Below are positions 38,310 to 47,923 of a DNA stretch of 64,000 nucleotides, in pieces. Source of the DNA: Marinobacter sp. (GTDB lineage: Bacteria; Pseudomonadota; Gammaproteobacteria; Pseudomonadales; Oleiphilaceae); NCBI GenBank assembly GCA_022565395.1, contig JAIUMV010000013.1, positions 1 to 64,000 on the forward strand, read 5' to 3'. Each line of letters begins with the position of its first letter. Positions within the stretch are counted from its first letter, which is position 1. The notes under the pieces are model-generated. The model worked only from the letters and a program-made list of their open reading frames with translations, ran no database searches and had not been told where the DNA came from. A program made the position numbers and the translations under genes.

Positions 38310-39107
38310 ATGCCATCCATTCATGCCATCAAAGCCTTTACTGACAACTATATCTGGTGCATTGCCGACCACGGCAGCAAGCGCGCGCTGGCGGTAGACC
38401 CGGGGCAAGCAGAGCCTTTACTGGCGTGGCTGGAGGCGCAGGAACTGGTGCTTGATACCGTGCTGATCACGCACCATCATCCCGATCACACCGGCGGTGT
38501 AGGCAAGCTCCGACAGGCGCTGCCTGACCTTAAGGTGTACGGCCCCGCTCAGTCGCCGTTTCGGGACGTAGATCAACCCTGCGCGGAACGGGATGAGGTG
38601 CGTTGGGGCGCCTTCCGTTTCGAGGTGCTGGCCGTTCCCGGGCATACCCTTGATCACATTGCCTACTACTGCGAAGAAACGCCGGAAGGAGAGCCGTTGG
38701 TATTCTGTGGCGATACGCTGTTTGTTTGTGGCTGCGGCCGTCTGTTCGAGGGTTCGCCAGCAACCATGCGCCAGTCACTGGCAAAGCTTGCTGCTTTGCC
38801 GGATACAACCAGGGTTTACTGTACTCACGAATACACGCTGGCAAATCTGGCCTTCGCTCGGCATATCCTGCCTCAGGACACGGCCCTGGCAGCTTTTGCC
38901 AGCCATGCAGAGCAGCGCCGCGCTGACGGCCTGGCCACCGTGCCAACTGACATAGCCACCGAACGTCGCCTCAACCCGTTCCTGCGCTGGGCTGACCCTC
39001 AGGTTATCGCCGCCGCACAAAACCACCCAGAGCCTGACGACGCCCTTAAGGCTGGAGAGGCCGACGCTGTGTTTGCGGCCATCAGGTTGGCAAAAGACCG
39101 ATTCTGA
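38310..39107 (+). CDS. gloB: Hydroxyacylglutathione hydrolase (glyoxalase II)
   Basis: This 265-residue metallo-beta-lactamase-fold enzyme hydrolyses S-lactoylglutathione in methylglyoxal detoxification. The binuclear metal motif THHHPDHTGG is at 54-63. Further ligands lie in VPGHTLDHIAYY, FCGDTLFVCGCGRLFEG and CTHEYTLANLAFA, all typical of glyoxalase II. The C-terminal helical domain includes ERRLNPFLRW. Confidence 0.96.
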   Translation: MPSIHAIKAFTDNYIWCIADHGSKRALAVDPGQAEPLLAWLEAQELVLDTVLITHHHPDHTGGVGKLRQALPDLKVYGPAQSPFRDVDQPCAERDEVRWGAFRFEVLAVPGHTLDHIAYYCEETPEGEPLVFCGDTLFVCGCGRLFEGSPATMRQSLAKLAALPDTTRVYCTHEYTLANLAFARHILPQDTALAAFASHAEQRRADGLATVPTDIATERRLNPFLRWADPQVIAAAQNHPEPDDALKAGEADAVFAAIRLAKDRF

Positions 39108-39173
39108 CCCGGTGCAGGTCGCACACGGTTACCCTCGGTGGCCTGCGATGAACGTGTTGTAACACCATCGTCC

Positions 39174-39202
39174 TTGAACAGCTTCGGGGCATTACATAGA
39201 AT
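39174..39202 (+). promoter_or_regulatory. Probable sigma-70 promoter of mltD
   Basis: TTGAAC (39174-39179) and TAGAAT (39197-39202) are 17 bases apart. They lie about 67 bases before the mltD start, in the gap after gloB. Confidence 0.6.
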
Positions 39203-39268
39203 CCTGAAGCAACTTACGCAAGACGCACGCGCCTACAGGCCACCGCATCCAACAACCGGTATTATTTC

Positions 39269-40978
39269 ATGACGGTCAGAAGTCTCTCCGCCCTGCTCAT
39301 CCTTTTCGCCTTGTCTGGCTGCCAATCCTTCACAACCAAACCCACCGCAGCATCTGAACAGGATGCCTTGATGGAGTCCGAGGAAGTTGCTGTTGCAGCG
39401 GGTGACGACGCGCTGAAGCGAGCGGTGGAGCAGGAGCGCAATGGCGCCGGGGTCACCGCACTGGATGACGCTATCGACCCTAGCCTTCAGGTTGAGGCGG
39501 AGAAAGCCCGCCAACGGCTTGAGCAAGGCGCTGAGCGCGCCAAAGAGGATGGTGGGCACGACCTGTGGGATCGCATGCGCAGCCTGTATCAGATGGACCT
39601 GACGGTCTCCAATACCCGAATTGAACAGCAGCTGAGCTGGTACATGCGCCACCCGCGCTATATTGAGCGCGTGGTTGAGCGAGGCAGCCGCTATCTGCAC
39701 CACATCGTCAATGAAATTGAAGAACGGGGCCTTCCCGGGGAACTTGCACTGCTGCCTATTGTAGAAAGCGCTTTTGATCCTTTCGCATATTCCCATGGCC
39801 GCGCGGCTGGCCTTTGGCAGTTTATTCCCTCCACCGGGCGGGCGTTTGGTCTCAACCAGAGCTGGTGGTACGACCAACGCCGGGACGTGCTGGACTCCAC
39901 CGACGCCGCCCTGCAATATCTGGAGCGGCTGGCCAATCGTTTTGATGGTGACTACACCCTCGCCCTGGCCTCCTACAATGCCGGTGCAGGCACGGTCTCC
40001 AGTGCCATTCGTCGTAACCAGCGCCTGAATCAGCCTACTGACTACTGGAATCTGCGCCTGCCGAACGAAACCCTTGCCTACGTGCCTAAACTTATCGCCC
40101 TGGCCAAGATATTCCAGGACCCTGAAGCCTATGGCATTGACCTCCCCACCCTGACTGACGAGCCGTACTTTGAAGTCGTTGATACAGGTTCGCAGCTTGA
40201 CCTGGCCCAGGCCGCCAGCCTTGCTGGGGTTGAGATTGGCGAGGTCTACCTGCTGAACCCGGCTTACAACCGCTGGGCCACCGCCCCTGATGGACCTCAT
40301 CGCCTGCTGGTGCCAGCCGCTCAGGCAGAGCAGTTTCGTGAGGGCCTGGAAGCCCTGGACCCGCGTCAGCGGGTAGCCTGGGAGCATTACCGGGTCAATC
40401 CCGGTGATACCCTGATCAGGATTGCCAACCGTTTCAACACCACGCCTGCCGTGATTCAGGAAGCAAACAACCTGAATGGTCACATAATCCGCGTCGGACA
40501 GGCGTTGCTGATTCCACGGGCCAGCGAGGACAGCGATGTCTATGCCCTGAGCGCCAGTCAACGGCTGGAGCGCACCCAGGCCCGCGGAACCAACACCAAC
40601 GGTACTCGTCTAACCCACACAGTAAGCCGGGGCGATACCTTCTGGGACCTGGCCCGTAAACACAACGTGAGCGTAAGACAGTTGGCACAATGGAACGGCA
40701 TGGCACCCGGGGACCCGTTGATTCCCGGCAAGCAGCTGGTGATCTGGTCGCAAAACAGCACAGCCGTAACCACCGCCGCCGTAAATTCTGCCCGCGGTGA
40801 CAGTATGGTGCGCAGGGTAGGCTATCGGGTACGCCAGGGGGATTCCCTGTCAGCTATTGCCAGTCGTTTTTCTGTCAATGTGAGCGACATCGCGCAATGG
40901 AACAATCTGAACGTGAATCGCTATCTGCAGCCGGGCCAAAGTCTGGTACTCTACGTTGATATAAGAAATAGCCCCTAA
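39269..40978 (+). CDS. mltD: Membrane-bound lytic murein transglycosylase D with three LysM domains
   Basis: This 569-residue lipoprotein (lipobox LSGC) cleaves peptidoglycan glycan strands. The SLT domain has the catalytic Glu166 in LLPIVESAFDP and the GRAAGLWQFIPSTGRAFGL segment. Three LysM modules follow: HYRVNPGDTLIRIANRF near 372, THTVSRGDTFWDLARKHN near 450, and GYRVRQGDSLSAIASRF near 518. E. coli MltD has two LysM repeats, so this form has one more. Confidence 0.95.
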   Translation: MTVRSLSALLILFALSGCQSFTTKPTAASEQDALMESEEVAVAAGDDALKRAVEQERNGAGVTALDDAIDPSLQVEAEKARQRLEQGAERAKEDGGHDLWDRMRSLYQMDLTVSNTRIEQQLSWYMRHPRYIERVVERGSRYLHHIVNEIEERGLPGELALLPIVESAFDPFAYSHGRAAGLWQFIPSTGRAFGLNQSWWYDQRRDVLDSTDAALQYLERLANRFDGDYTLALASYNAGAGTVSSAIRRNQRLNQPTDYWNLRLPNETLAYVPKLIALAKIFQDPEAYGIDLPTLTDEPYFEVVDTGSQLDLAQAASLAGVEIGEVYLLNPAYNRWATAPDGPHRLLVPAAQAEQFREGLEALDPRQRVAWEHYRVNPGDTLIRIANRFNTTPAVIQEANNLNGHIIRVGQALLIPRASEDSDVYALSASQRLERTQARGTNTNGTRLTHTVSRGDTFWDLARKHNVSVRQLAQWNGMAPGDPLIPGKQLVIWSQNSTAVTTAAVNSARGDSMVRRVGYRVRQGDSLSAIASRFSVNVSDIAQWNNLNVNRYLQPGQSLVLYVDIRNSP

Positions 40979-41069
40979 GTGCCTGAAAGAGTTAGGGGAA
41001 ATAAAAGCAGTACCGGATGCTGCCTGCCAACTGCGAAGACCCTGATAATAAGAGGTGCGACAGATAACC

Positions 41070-42872
41070 ATGAAAGTTCCAGCCATTTGGGCTTTGCTAG
41101 CCTCCCTGTTTACTGCCGGCGGAGCGCTGGCTGAAGAGGTTCCGGTTACCGTCAAGCATGGTATCGCCATGCACGGAGAGCCGCGTTACGGGGCCGATTT
41201 CAGCCACTTTGAGTACGTTAACCCGCAGGCGCCCAAGGGTGGCACGTTAAGGTTACACGTCGTGGCCAACGGCTTTGATACCTTTAACCCCTTTGTGATT
41301 CGGGGTGTGGCGGCCGCCGGCGTAAGCACTTATGTCTACGATACGCTGCTGGAATCCTCTGACGATGAGCCTTTCAGTGCCTATGGCCTGATTGCAGAAT
41401 CACTGGAAACCCCGGCTGACCGCAGCTTTGTTATCTTCAACCTGCGTCCTGAGGCGCGCTTTCAGGATGGCAAACCCATTACGGCTGACGACGTCGCCTT
41501 CTCCTTCGAACTGCTGACCACCAAAGGACACCCTTTCTTCCGCAGCTATTACAGCGACGTGAGCCAGGTAACAGTTGAATCCCCGCACCGTATCCGTTTT
41601 GACTTTGGCGATGACAATCGTGAACTGCCGCTGATCCTGGGGCAGCTGCCCATTCTGCCAAAGCATTTCTGGGCAGAACGGGAGTTTGATCGCGCGGGCC
41701 TGACCATACCCGTCGGCAGTGGGCCCTATCGCATCGAGAGCTTTGACGCGGGCCGCTCAGTCACCTATCGCAGAGTCGAGGATTACTGGGCCAGGGATCT
41801 GCCCGTCAATCGCGGGCGCCATAACTTTAACCAGATCCGCTATGACTACTACTCAGACTCAACGGTGGCACTTGAGGCCTTTAAGGCCGGCCACTATGAT
41901 TTCCGCCTGGAGTCCTCTGCCAAGGATTGGGCGACCGCCTATACCGGCGATGCTTTCCGCCGCGGCCGGGTCACGGTAGAGGAGCTGGACCATGGCCGCC
42001 CTGCCGGCATGCAGGCTTTCGTCCTCAACACCCGTAAACCACAGTTTGCCGACCCTAAAGTAAGGCAGGCGCTGGCCTACGCCTTTGACTTCGAGTGGGC
42101 TAACCGCAACCTGTTCCATGACCAGTACAGCCGCACCCAGAGCTTCTTCGAGAATAGTGATCTGGCCTCTACCGGGCTGCCGTCTGAGCAGGAGCTCGCT
42201 ATCCTTGAGCCCTATCGCGATCGGCTGCCGCCGGAAGTGTTCACCAAGGTTTACACGCCACCCACCCTGAGCGATGGCCAGACCCTCAGGGACAATCTGC
42301 GCACGGCCATGCAGCTTCTGCGTGAGGCAGGCTACGAAGTCCGTAACGGTAAGATGACCCATCGCCCCACCGGTCAGCCCCTGCGGTTTGAGATACTGCT
42401 TCATCAGAAGAATTTTGAGCGCATTGTGCTGCCCTTCAAGACCAATCTGGAGCGCCTGGGCATCGATGTGGAGGTACGCCTGGTTGACACCAACCAGTAC
42501 GTGCAGCGGGTACGAGCCTTTGATTTCGACATCATCACGCAGGTGCTGCCACAGTCCAACTCCCCCGGCAACGAGCAGCGGGACTACTGGCACTCCGATA
42601 ATGCCGAGATTCAGGGCTCACGTAACTTCATGGGCATCCGCAACCCAGTGGTGGATGAATTGCTGGAACTGGTCATCCGCGCACCAGACCGGGAAACCCT
42701 GGTGCATCGGGTACGTGCCCTTGACCGGGTATTGCTGTGGAACCACTACGTCATCCCACAGTGGTATCTGGGTGTTGATCGAATCGCCTACTGGAATCAA
42801 CTGCAACGTCCTGAACAAGTACCCAAGGCTGGTTTCAACCTGAGCAACTGGTGGGCCCGTGAGCCTGACTGA
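41070..42872 (+). CDS. yejA: Peptide ABC transporter substrate-binding protein YejA
   Basis: This 600-residue family-5 extracellular solute-binding protein has a signal peptide of about 23 residues ending at ALA-EE. The motif ITADDVAFSFELLT and the later VRQALAYAFDFEWANRNLF are typical. E. coli YejA is 604 residues. The Yej system imports peptides, including microcin C in E. coli. A GTG start at 41055 would add five residues, and neither start has an ideally spaced binding site. It is the first gene of yejABEF. Confidence 0.93.
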   Translation: MKVPAIWALLASLFTAGGALAEEVPVTVKHGIAMHGEPRYGADFSHFEYVNPQAPKGGTLRLHVVANGFDTFNPFVIRGVAAAGVSTYVYDTLLESSDDEPFSAYGLIAESLETPADRSFVIFNLRPEARFQDGKPITADDVAFSFELLTTKGHPFFRSYYSDVSQVTVESPHRIRFDFGDDNRELPLILGQLPILPKHFWAEREFDRAGLTIPVGSGPYRIESFDAGRSVTYRRVEDYWARDLPVNRGRHNFNQIRYDYYSDSTVALEAFKAGHYDFRLESSAKDWATAYTGDAFRRGRVTVEELDHGRPAGMQAFVLNTRKPQFADPKVRQALAYAFDFEWANRNLFHDQYSRTQSFFENSDLASTGLPSEQELAILEPYRDRLPPEVFTKVYTPPTLSDGQTLRDNLRTAMQLLREAGYEVRNGKMTHRPTGQPLRFEILLHQKNFERIVLPFKTNLERLGIDVEVRLVDTNQYVQRVRAFDFDIITQVLPQSNSPGNEQRDYWHSDNAEIQGSRNFMGIRNPVVDELLELVIRAPDRETLVHRVRALDRVLLWNHYVIPQWYLGVDRIAYWNQLQRPEQVPKAGFNLSNWWAREPD

Positions 42873-42918
42873 CCCGGTAGCAATGCTGATTCGTTTCATC
42901 CAGGAGTAGCAGGCTGCC

Positions 42919-43998
42919 ATGGGCAACTATATTCTCAGGCGATTGGCGCTGATCATCCCTACCCTGATCGGCATCATGTTGCTCAACTTTGTGATTGTGC
43001 AGGCCGCACCCGGCGGCCCGATTGAACAAATGATTGCCCAGTTGGAAGGGCATGGCAGCAGCGCCCTCAGCCGGGCTACCGGGGGCGGCGGCGCCGAGGT
43101 GGATACCGGCGGCGGCGACACCCGCGGAGCGCGGGGTCTGGACCCTGCTTTTATCGCTGAACTTGAAATCATGTACGGCTTTGACAAGCCCGCCCATGAA
43201 CGCTTTTTCAAGATGATGAAGGACTATGCCACCTTCAACTTCGGGGAAAGCTTTTTCCGGGACAGAACAGTCATTGAGCTCATCAAGGAAAAGATGCCCG
43301 TGTCCATCTCCCTCGGGCTATGGTCCACGCTGATCATCTACCTGATATCCATTCCCCTGGGTATCCGCAAGGCGGTAAGCGACGGCTCGCGCTTTGATGT
43401 CTGGACCAGTTCCGTCATTGTCGTGGGCTATGCCATTCCAGGCTTCCTGTTTGCCATCCTGCTCATTGTCCTGTTTGCAGGGGGCAGCTATTTCAGCCTG
43501 TTCCCGCTTCGGGGACTCACGTCCCCCGGTTTTGCCGATATGACCTGGTACCAGCAGATCGGCGACTACTTCTGGCATCTTACCCTGCCGGTGGCGGCCA
43601 ATGTCATTGGCGGCTTTGCCACCCTGACCCTGCTCACCAAGAACTCTTTCCTGGATGAGATTGGCAAGCACTATGTGGTCACAGCCCGGGCCAAAGGGCT
43701 GGAGGAAAAGCGCATTCTTTACGGCCACGTCTTTCGCAATGCCATGCTGATTGTCATTGCCAGTATGCCTGGCGTGCTCATTGGCCTATTCTTCACCGGT
43801 TCGCTGCTGATAGAGGTTATCTTCTCTCTCGACGGGCTTGGGCTACTGGGCTTCGAGGCTGCATTGCAGCGCGATTATCCGGTTATCTTTGGCACCCTGT
43901 TCATATTTACGCTCATGGGTCTAGCCCTGAAACTGATCAGCGATCTCACCTATGTGCTGGTGGACCCCCGCATTGATTTTGAAAGTCGCGAGGGATGA
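42919..43998 (+). CDS. yejB: Peptide ABC transporter permease YejB
   Basis: This 359-residue inner-membrane permease has six helices and the binding-protein-dependent EAA-type loop [24 protein letters not shown] near residue 253. A Gly/Ala-rich periplasmic insert around 52-75 is also present in E. coli YejB. Its last 4 bases overlap the start of yejE (ATGA). Confidence 0.95.
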   Translation: MGNYILRRLALIIPTLIGIMLLNFVIVQAAPGGPIEQMIAQLEGHGSSALSRATGGGGAEVDTGGGDTRGARGLDPAFIAELEIMYGFDKPAHERFFKMMKDYATFNFGESFFRDRTVIELIKEKMPVSISLGLWSTLIIYLISIPLGIRKAVSDGSRFDVWTSSVIVVGYAIPGFLFAILLIVLFAGGSYFSLFPLRGLTSPGFADMTWYQQIGDYFWHLTLPVAANVIGGFATLTLLTKNSFLDEIGKHYVVTARAKGLEEKRILYGHVFRNAMLIVIASMPGVLIGLFFTGSLLIEVIFSLDGLGLLGFEAALQRDYPVIFGTLFIFTLMGLALKLISDLTYVLVDPRIDFESREG

Positions 43999-45026
43999 GC
44001 ATGGCCTGGCAACTTTCACCGATACAGCAGCGTCGCCTGCGCAACTTCCGCAACAACCGCCGCGGCTACTGGTCACTATGGATCTTTCTCGCACTGTTTG
44101 GTCTCGCCCTGTGCGCAGAGCTGATCGCCAACGACAAACCGCTTGTGATCTCTTATCAGGGGGGCATTTATTTCCCGGTATGGGAGCGGATACCTGATGA
44201 GTATTTTGGCGGCTTTCTGCCCGCCGAAGCGGACTACCGTGATCCCTTTATCCGGGATGAGATTGTCGATAATGGGTGGATGATCTGGCCCCCTATTCGC
44301 TTCAGTTATCGAACCATTAACTATGACCTGCCAGTGCCCTCACCGGCACCGCCTTCCCGGGAAAACTGGCTGGGCACCGATGACCAGGGACGCGATGTGG
44401 CCGCCCGGCTGATCTATGGCTTCAGGATTTCGGTGCTGTTTGGCCTTGTGCTGACTCTGGCCAGCTGTGTGGTAGGCATCGCTGTCGGTGCCCTGCAAGG
44501 CTATTACGGCGGTAAGGTGGACCTGCTGGGGCAAAGGTTTATCGAAGTCTGGTCCGGCTTACCGGTGCTCTACCTGCTGATCATCCTCTCAGCCATTGTT
44601 CAGCCCAACTTCTGGTGGCTGCTCGGTATCATGCTGCTGTTCAGCTGGATGGGGCTGGTTGATGTGGTGCGGGCAGAGTTCCTGCGAGCCCGCAACTTTG
44701 AATATGTGAGGGCTGCGCGGGCATTGGGGCTGGGTAACCGTCTCATCATGTTCCGCCATGTTTTGCCCAATGCCATGGTCGCCACGCTGACCTTTGTACC
44801 CTTTATCCTGACCGGCGCCATTACCGCCCTGACCTCCCTCGACTTTCTGGGCTTTGGCCTGCCCCCGGGCTCGCCGTCACTGGGGGAGCTTATTGCACAG
44901 GGCAAAGACAACATTCACGCCCCCTGGCTGGGCCTGTCCGCGTTTATCACCCTGTCAGTCATGCTGACCCTGCTGGTGTTTGTCGGCGAGGCCGTCCGTG
45001 ATGCCTTTGACCCAAGGAAGAACTGA
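43995..45026 (+). CDS. yejE: Peptide ABC transporter permease YejE
   Basis: This 343-residue second permease of the complex has an N-terminal OppC-type leader helix. A long periplasmic segment contains [20 protein letters not shown], and the EAA loop is [25 protein letters not shown] near residue 237. It is coupled to yejB and followed by yejF after 2 bases. Confidence 0.95.
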   Translation: MSMAWQLSPIQQRRLRNFRNNRRGYWSLWIFLALFGLALCAELIANDKPLVISYQGGIYFPVWERIPDEYFGGFLPAEADYRDPFIRDEIVDNGWMIWPPIRFSYRTINYDLPVPSPAPPSRENWLGTDDQGRDVAARLIYGFRISVLFGLVLTLASCVVGIAVGALQGYYGGKVDLLGQRFIEVWSGLPVLYLLIILSAIVQPNFWWLLGIMLLFSWMGLVDVVRAEFLRARNFEYVRAARALGLGNRLIMFRHVLPNAMVATLTFVPFILTGAITALTSLDFLGFGLPPGSPSLGELIAQGKDNIHAPWLGLSAFITLSVMLTLLVFVGEAVRDAFDPRKN

Positions 45027-45028
45027 CC

Positions 45029-46615
45029 ATGAGTGACTTCCTGACGATTGATAATCTCCACGTCGCCTTCGGCGATACGGACGTGGTAAGCGGCCTTTCC
45101 TTCAGCCTGGAGCCAGGCAAAACCCTGGCTTTGGTGGGTGAAAGCGGGTCCGGCAAATCTGTCAGTGCGCTGTCCATTCTGCGGCTGATCAACAGTGCGC
45201 AAATTCGCTATCCGTCGGGAAAAATCCTGTTCCGGGGCGAGGATTTGCTCCGGGTGCCGGAAAAACGCTTGCGTCAGATCCGTGGCAGCCGGATCAGCAT
45301 GATTTTTCAGGAGCCCATGACCTCCCTCAATCCCTTGCACACGGTGGAGCGTCAGATTACCGAAATACTGTCCATTCATCGTGGCATGCGGGGCCCTCAG
45401 GCCCGTGCCCGCTGCCTGGAGTTGCTCGATATGGTGGGCATTCCCAGCCCAGCAGAGAAGCTCGCCAGTTACCCCCACCAGTTGTCCGGCGGTCAGAAGC
45501 AACGGGTCATGATTGCCATGGCACTGGCTAATGAGCCAGAGTTACTCGTCGCTGACGAACCCACCACTGCACTGGATGTTACCGTTCAGCAGCAGGTGCT
45601 TGAGCTGATACAGGAGCTGCAGCGCAAGCATCATATGGCGGCACTGCTGATTACCCATGATCTCAATATCGTCCGCCGTTATGCTGATCAGGTGGTCGTA
45701 ATGGAGAAGGGCCAACTGGTGGAGGCGGCTGATACCGAAACCCTGTTCGAGCACCCACAGCAACCTTATACCCGGCAACTGCTAGACGCCATGCCCCATG
45801 ACCAGCCCCCCGCCCTGGTGGGCAATCGCCATGAGCTGTTGAGCGTAGACAACCTCCAGGTCCGCTTTCCCCTCAAGCGCAATCTGTTCGGCAAAGTCAC
45901 ATCGGCGTTTCATGCAGTCGCCGGCGCAACCTTCAGGCTTGGGAAAGGTGAAACCCTGGGTATTGTGGGAGAAAGCGGCAGCGGTAAAACAACCATTGGT
46001 CACGCCTTGCTTAAACTCATCGAAAGCCAGGGCCAGGTGAGCCTTGACGGCATTCGTCTTGATGGTTTGAATCAACGGCAGTTCCGGCCTTATCGCCGGC
46101 GTATCCAGATTGTCTTCCAGGACCCGTTTGGCAGCCTGAGTCCCAGAATGTCGGTGGGCGACATTGTCGGCGAAGGGCTGGGCATTCACTTTCCTGCCGA
46201 CCAGGCGCAGCATGAGCAACGCATTATCAAAGCCTTGCGGGATGTGGGCCTGGACCCCGATACCCGGCACCGCTATCCTCACGAATTTTCCGGCGGGCAA
46301 CGTCAACGTATTGCTATCGCCCGCGCACTGGTACTGCAACCTGAGCTGATTATACTGGACGAACCCACATCAGCCCTTGATCGTACCGTGCAGAAACAGG
46401 TGGTCGAGCTTCTGCGCAACCTGCAGCAACAGTACGGCCTGAGCTATGTATTTATCAGTCATGACCTGGCCGTAGTGAAAGCACTCAGTCACCATCTATT
46501 GGTATTAAAACAGGGACAAGTAGTTGAGTATGGCCCTGCAGAGCAGGTATTTGAGGCACCGCAGGCGCTCTATACCCAGCAGCTGCTGGAAGCCGCGTTC
46601 TTTTATCACCGCTAG
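45029..46615 (+). CDS. yejF: Peptide ABC transporter ATPase YejF (two fused nucleotide-binding domains)
   Basis: This 528-residue ATPase has two complete ABC domains. The first has Walker A GESGSGKS near 37-44, signature LSGGQKQRV near 152 and Walker B LLVADEPTTALD. The second has Walker A GESGSGKTT near 315, signature FSGGQRQRIAIARAL near 420 and Walker B LIILDEPTSALD. It powers both permeases. The gene closes the yejABEF operon. Confidence 0.96.
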   Translation: MSDFLTIDNLHVAFGDTDVVSGLSFSLEPGKTLALVGESGSGKSVSALSILRLINSAQIRYPSGKILFRGEDLLRVPEKRLRQIRGSRISMIFQEPMTSLNPLHTVERQITEILSIHRGMRGPQARARCLELLDMVGIPSPAEKLASYPHQLSGGQKQRVMIAMALANEPELLVADEPTTALDVTVQQQVLELIQELQRKHHMAALLITHDLNIVRRYADQVVVMEKGQLVEAADTETLFEHPQQPYTRQLLDAMPHDQPPALVGNRHELLSVDNLQVRFPLKRNLFGKVTSAFHAVAGATFRLGKGETLGIVGESGSGKTTIGHALLKLIESQGQVSLDGIRLDGLNQRQFRPYRRRIQIVFQDPFGSLSPRMSVGDIVGEGLGIHFPADQAQHEQRIIKALRDVGLDPDTRHRYPHEFSGGQRQRIAIARALVLQPELIILDEPTSALDRTVQKQVVELLRNLQQQYGLSYVFISHDLAVVKALSHHLLVLKQGQVVEYGPAEQVFEAPQALYTQQLLEAAFFYHR

Positions 46616-46727
46616 CGGGCCTGTGCAGGCCAGCTCGGTAGGAAATGCGCCTTAGACCTGTGTCGAGTTAACACAGCGGCCGGTTTTTAACACAATAGCC
46701 GCACTATCATCGCAAGGGGATTTAATC

Positions 46728-47513
46728 ATGGATTTGTTAAAGGGTAAGCGGGCACTCATCGTTGGCGTGGCCAGCAAACATTCGATCGCCCATGGCATCG
46801 CCGAAGCCTTCCACCGTCATGGCGCCGAACTCGCATTTACCTATCAGAATGAGAAACTGAAATCCCGGGTAGAAGAGTTTGCTGCATCCTGGGGCAGTGA
46901 CCTGATCTTCCCCTGCGATGTAGCCAGCGATGAAGAAATCGCGAGCGTGTTTGAAGCCCTGGGCAAGCACTGGGATGGCATTGACATCATCGTCCATTCT
47001 GTCGGCTTTGCCCCAGCCCACGAGCTCAACGGCAACTACGTGGATATCACCACCCGGGAAGGCTTCCGCATCGCTCACGACATCAGTTCATACAGCTTTG
47101 TCGCTCTGGCCAAGGCTGCCAAGCCTCTGCTGCGCCCCAATGCGGCACTACTGACACTGACCTACCTGGGCTCGGAAAAAGTGCTGCCGAACTATAACGT
47201 GATGGGGCTTGCCAAGGCGTCTCTGGAAGCCAATGTGCGCTATATGGCTGCCAGCCTGGGCAAGGAGGGCGTGCGGGTTAACGGCATCTCTGCCGGCCCT
47301 ATCAAGACCCTGGCGGCCTCCGGCATTCGCAGCTTCCGTCGCATGCTGTCAGAGAACTCCGGCCGCGCGCCCCTGGGTCGCAATGTAACGACCGAGGAAG
47401 TGGGTAACTCCGCCGTATTCCTGTGCTCAGACATGGCCAGCGGCGTTACCGGCGAAATCATGTTTGTGGACTGCGGTTACAACATCACCGCCATGGCAAC
47501 GCTCGAGGAATAA
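46728..47513 (+). CDS. fabI: Enoyl-[acyl-carrier-protein] reductase (NADH), FabI
   Basis: This 261-residue short-chain dehydrogenase catalyses the last reduction in fatty acid elongation. The NAD-binding start [14 protein letters not shown] replaces the usual glycine-rich loop, as in FabI. The catalytic Tyr156 and Lys163 lie in [15 protein letters not shown]. Length and residues match E. coli FabI, the triclosan target. The gene ends 5 bases from the convergent PilZ gene with no terminator between. Confidence 0.97.
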   Translation: MDLLKGKRALIVGVASKHSIAHGIAEAFHRHGAELAFTYQNEKLKSRVEEFAASWGSDLIFPCDVASDEEIASVFEALGKHWDGIDIIVHSVGFAPAHELNGNYVDITTREGFRIAHDISSYSFVALAKAAKPLLRPNAALLTLTYLGSEKVLPNYNVMGLAKASLEANVRYMAASLGKEGVRVNGISAGPIKTLAASGIRSFRRMLSENSGRAPLGRNVTTEEVGNSAVFLCSDMASGVTGEIMFVDCGYNITAMATLEE

Positions 47514-47518
47514 GCGGC

Positions 47519-47923
47519 CTACTGGGAGGCCATTGCACGAGCGATGGCCTCATTCCATTCAATGACGGAAGTTTCGTCAGACTCCATCACATGGAAACCC
47601 ACCGCCCAGAGCCTTTCCTGCTCACGGCGACACCAGATCACCTCACCCATAATCTGAAACCGGGCGTAATCATCTTCCAGCATGACTTCCAGAGGCAGGA
47701 TCGAGCCCTCCGGGAGTGGCTCCGGCAGTGTCACCTGGATACCGTTGGCCGATAGATCCCGGGTCTGGCATTCGATAATGCGGGCAGGCAGATCTACCTG
47801 AGGGTCGGCCGCCTCCATCTCAATGGTCACCTTGGCCCGCGCAAAGAGCCGGAGATTGTCGCGCTTGTCGGTGCCATCCTGCGGCGCAGTGGCGCCGGTA
47901 AAATTGAAATCGTCGTCAGTCAT
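47519..47923 (-). CDS. PilZ-domain c-di-GMP-binding protein
   Basis: This 134-residue protein has both canonical PilZ ligand motifs: RLFAR (Arg25-x3-Arg29) and DLSANG (56-61). These match RxxxR and (D/N)xSxxG, so c-di-GMP binding is likely. The rest is a beta-barrel pattern with a C-terminal helix. It is translationally coupled to the upstream gene, sharing one base. The target is unknown. Confidence 0.86.
   Translation of the reverse strand: MTDDDFNFTGATAPQDGTDKRDNLRLFARAKVTIEMEAADPQVDLPARIIECQTRDLSANGIQVTLPEPLPEGSILPLEVMLEDDYARFQIMGEVIWCRREQERLWAVGFHVMESDETSVIEWNEAIARAMASQ

Noticed and set aside
39233-40561. 442-aa minus-strand frame opposite mltD
   Set aside because: It is the shadow of a conserved lipoprotein transglycosylase gene.
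40972-40998. CCCCTAA/TTAGGGG hairpin at the mltD stop codon
   Set aside because: The stem is 7 bp with a 13-base loop and no T tract follows, so it is not a convincing terminator before yejA.
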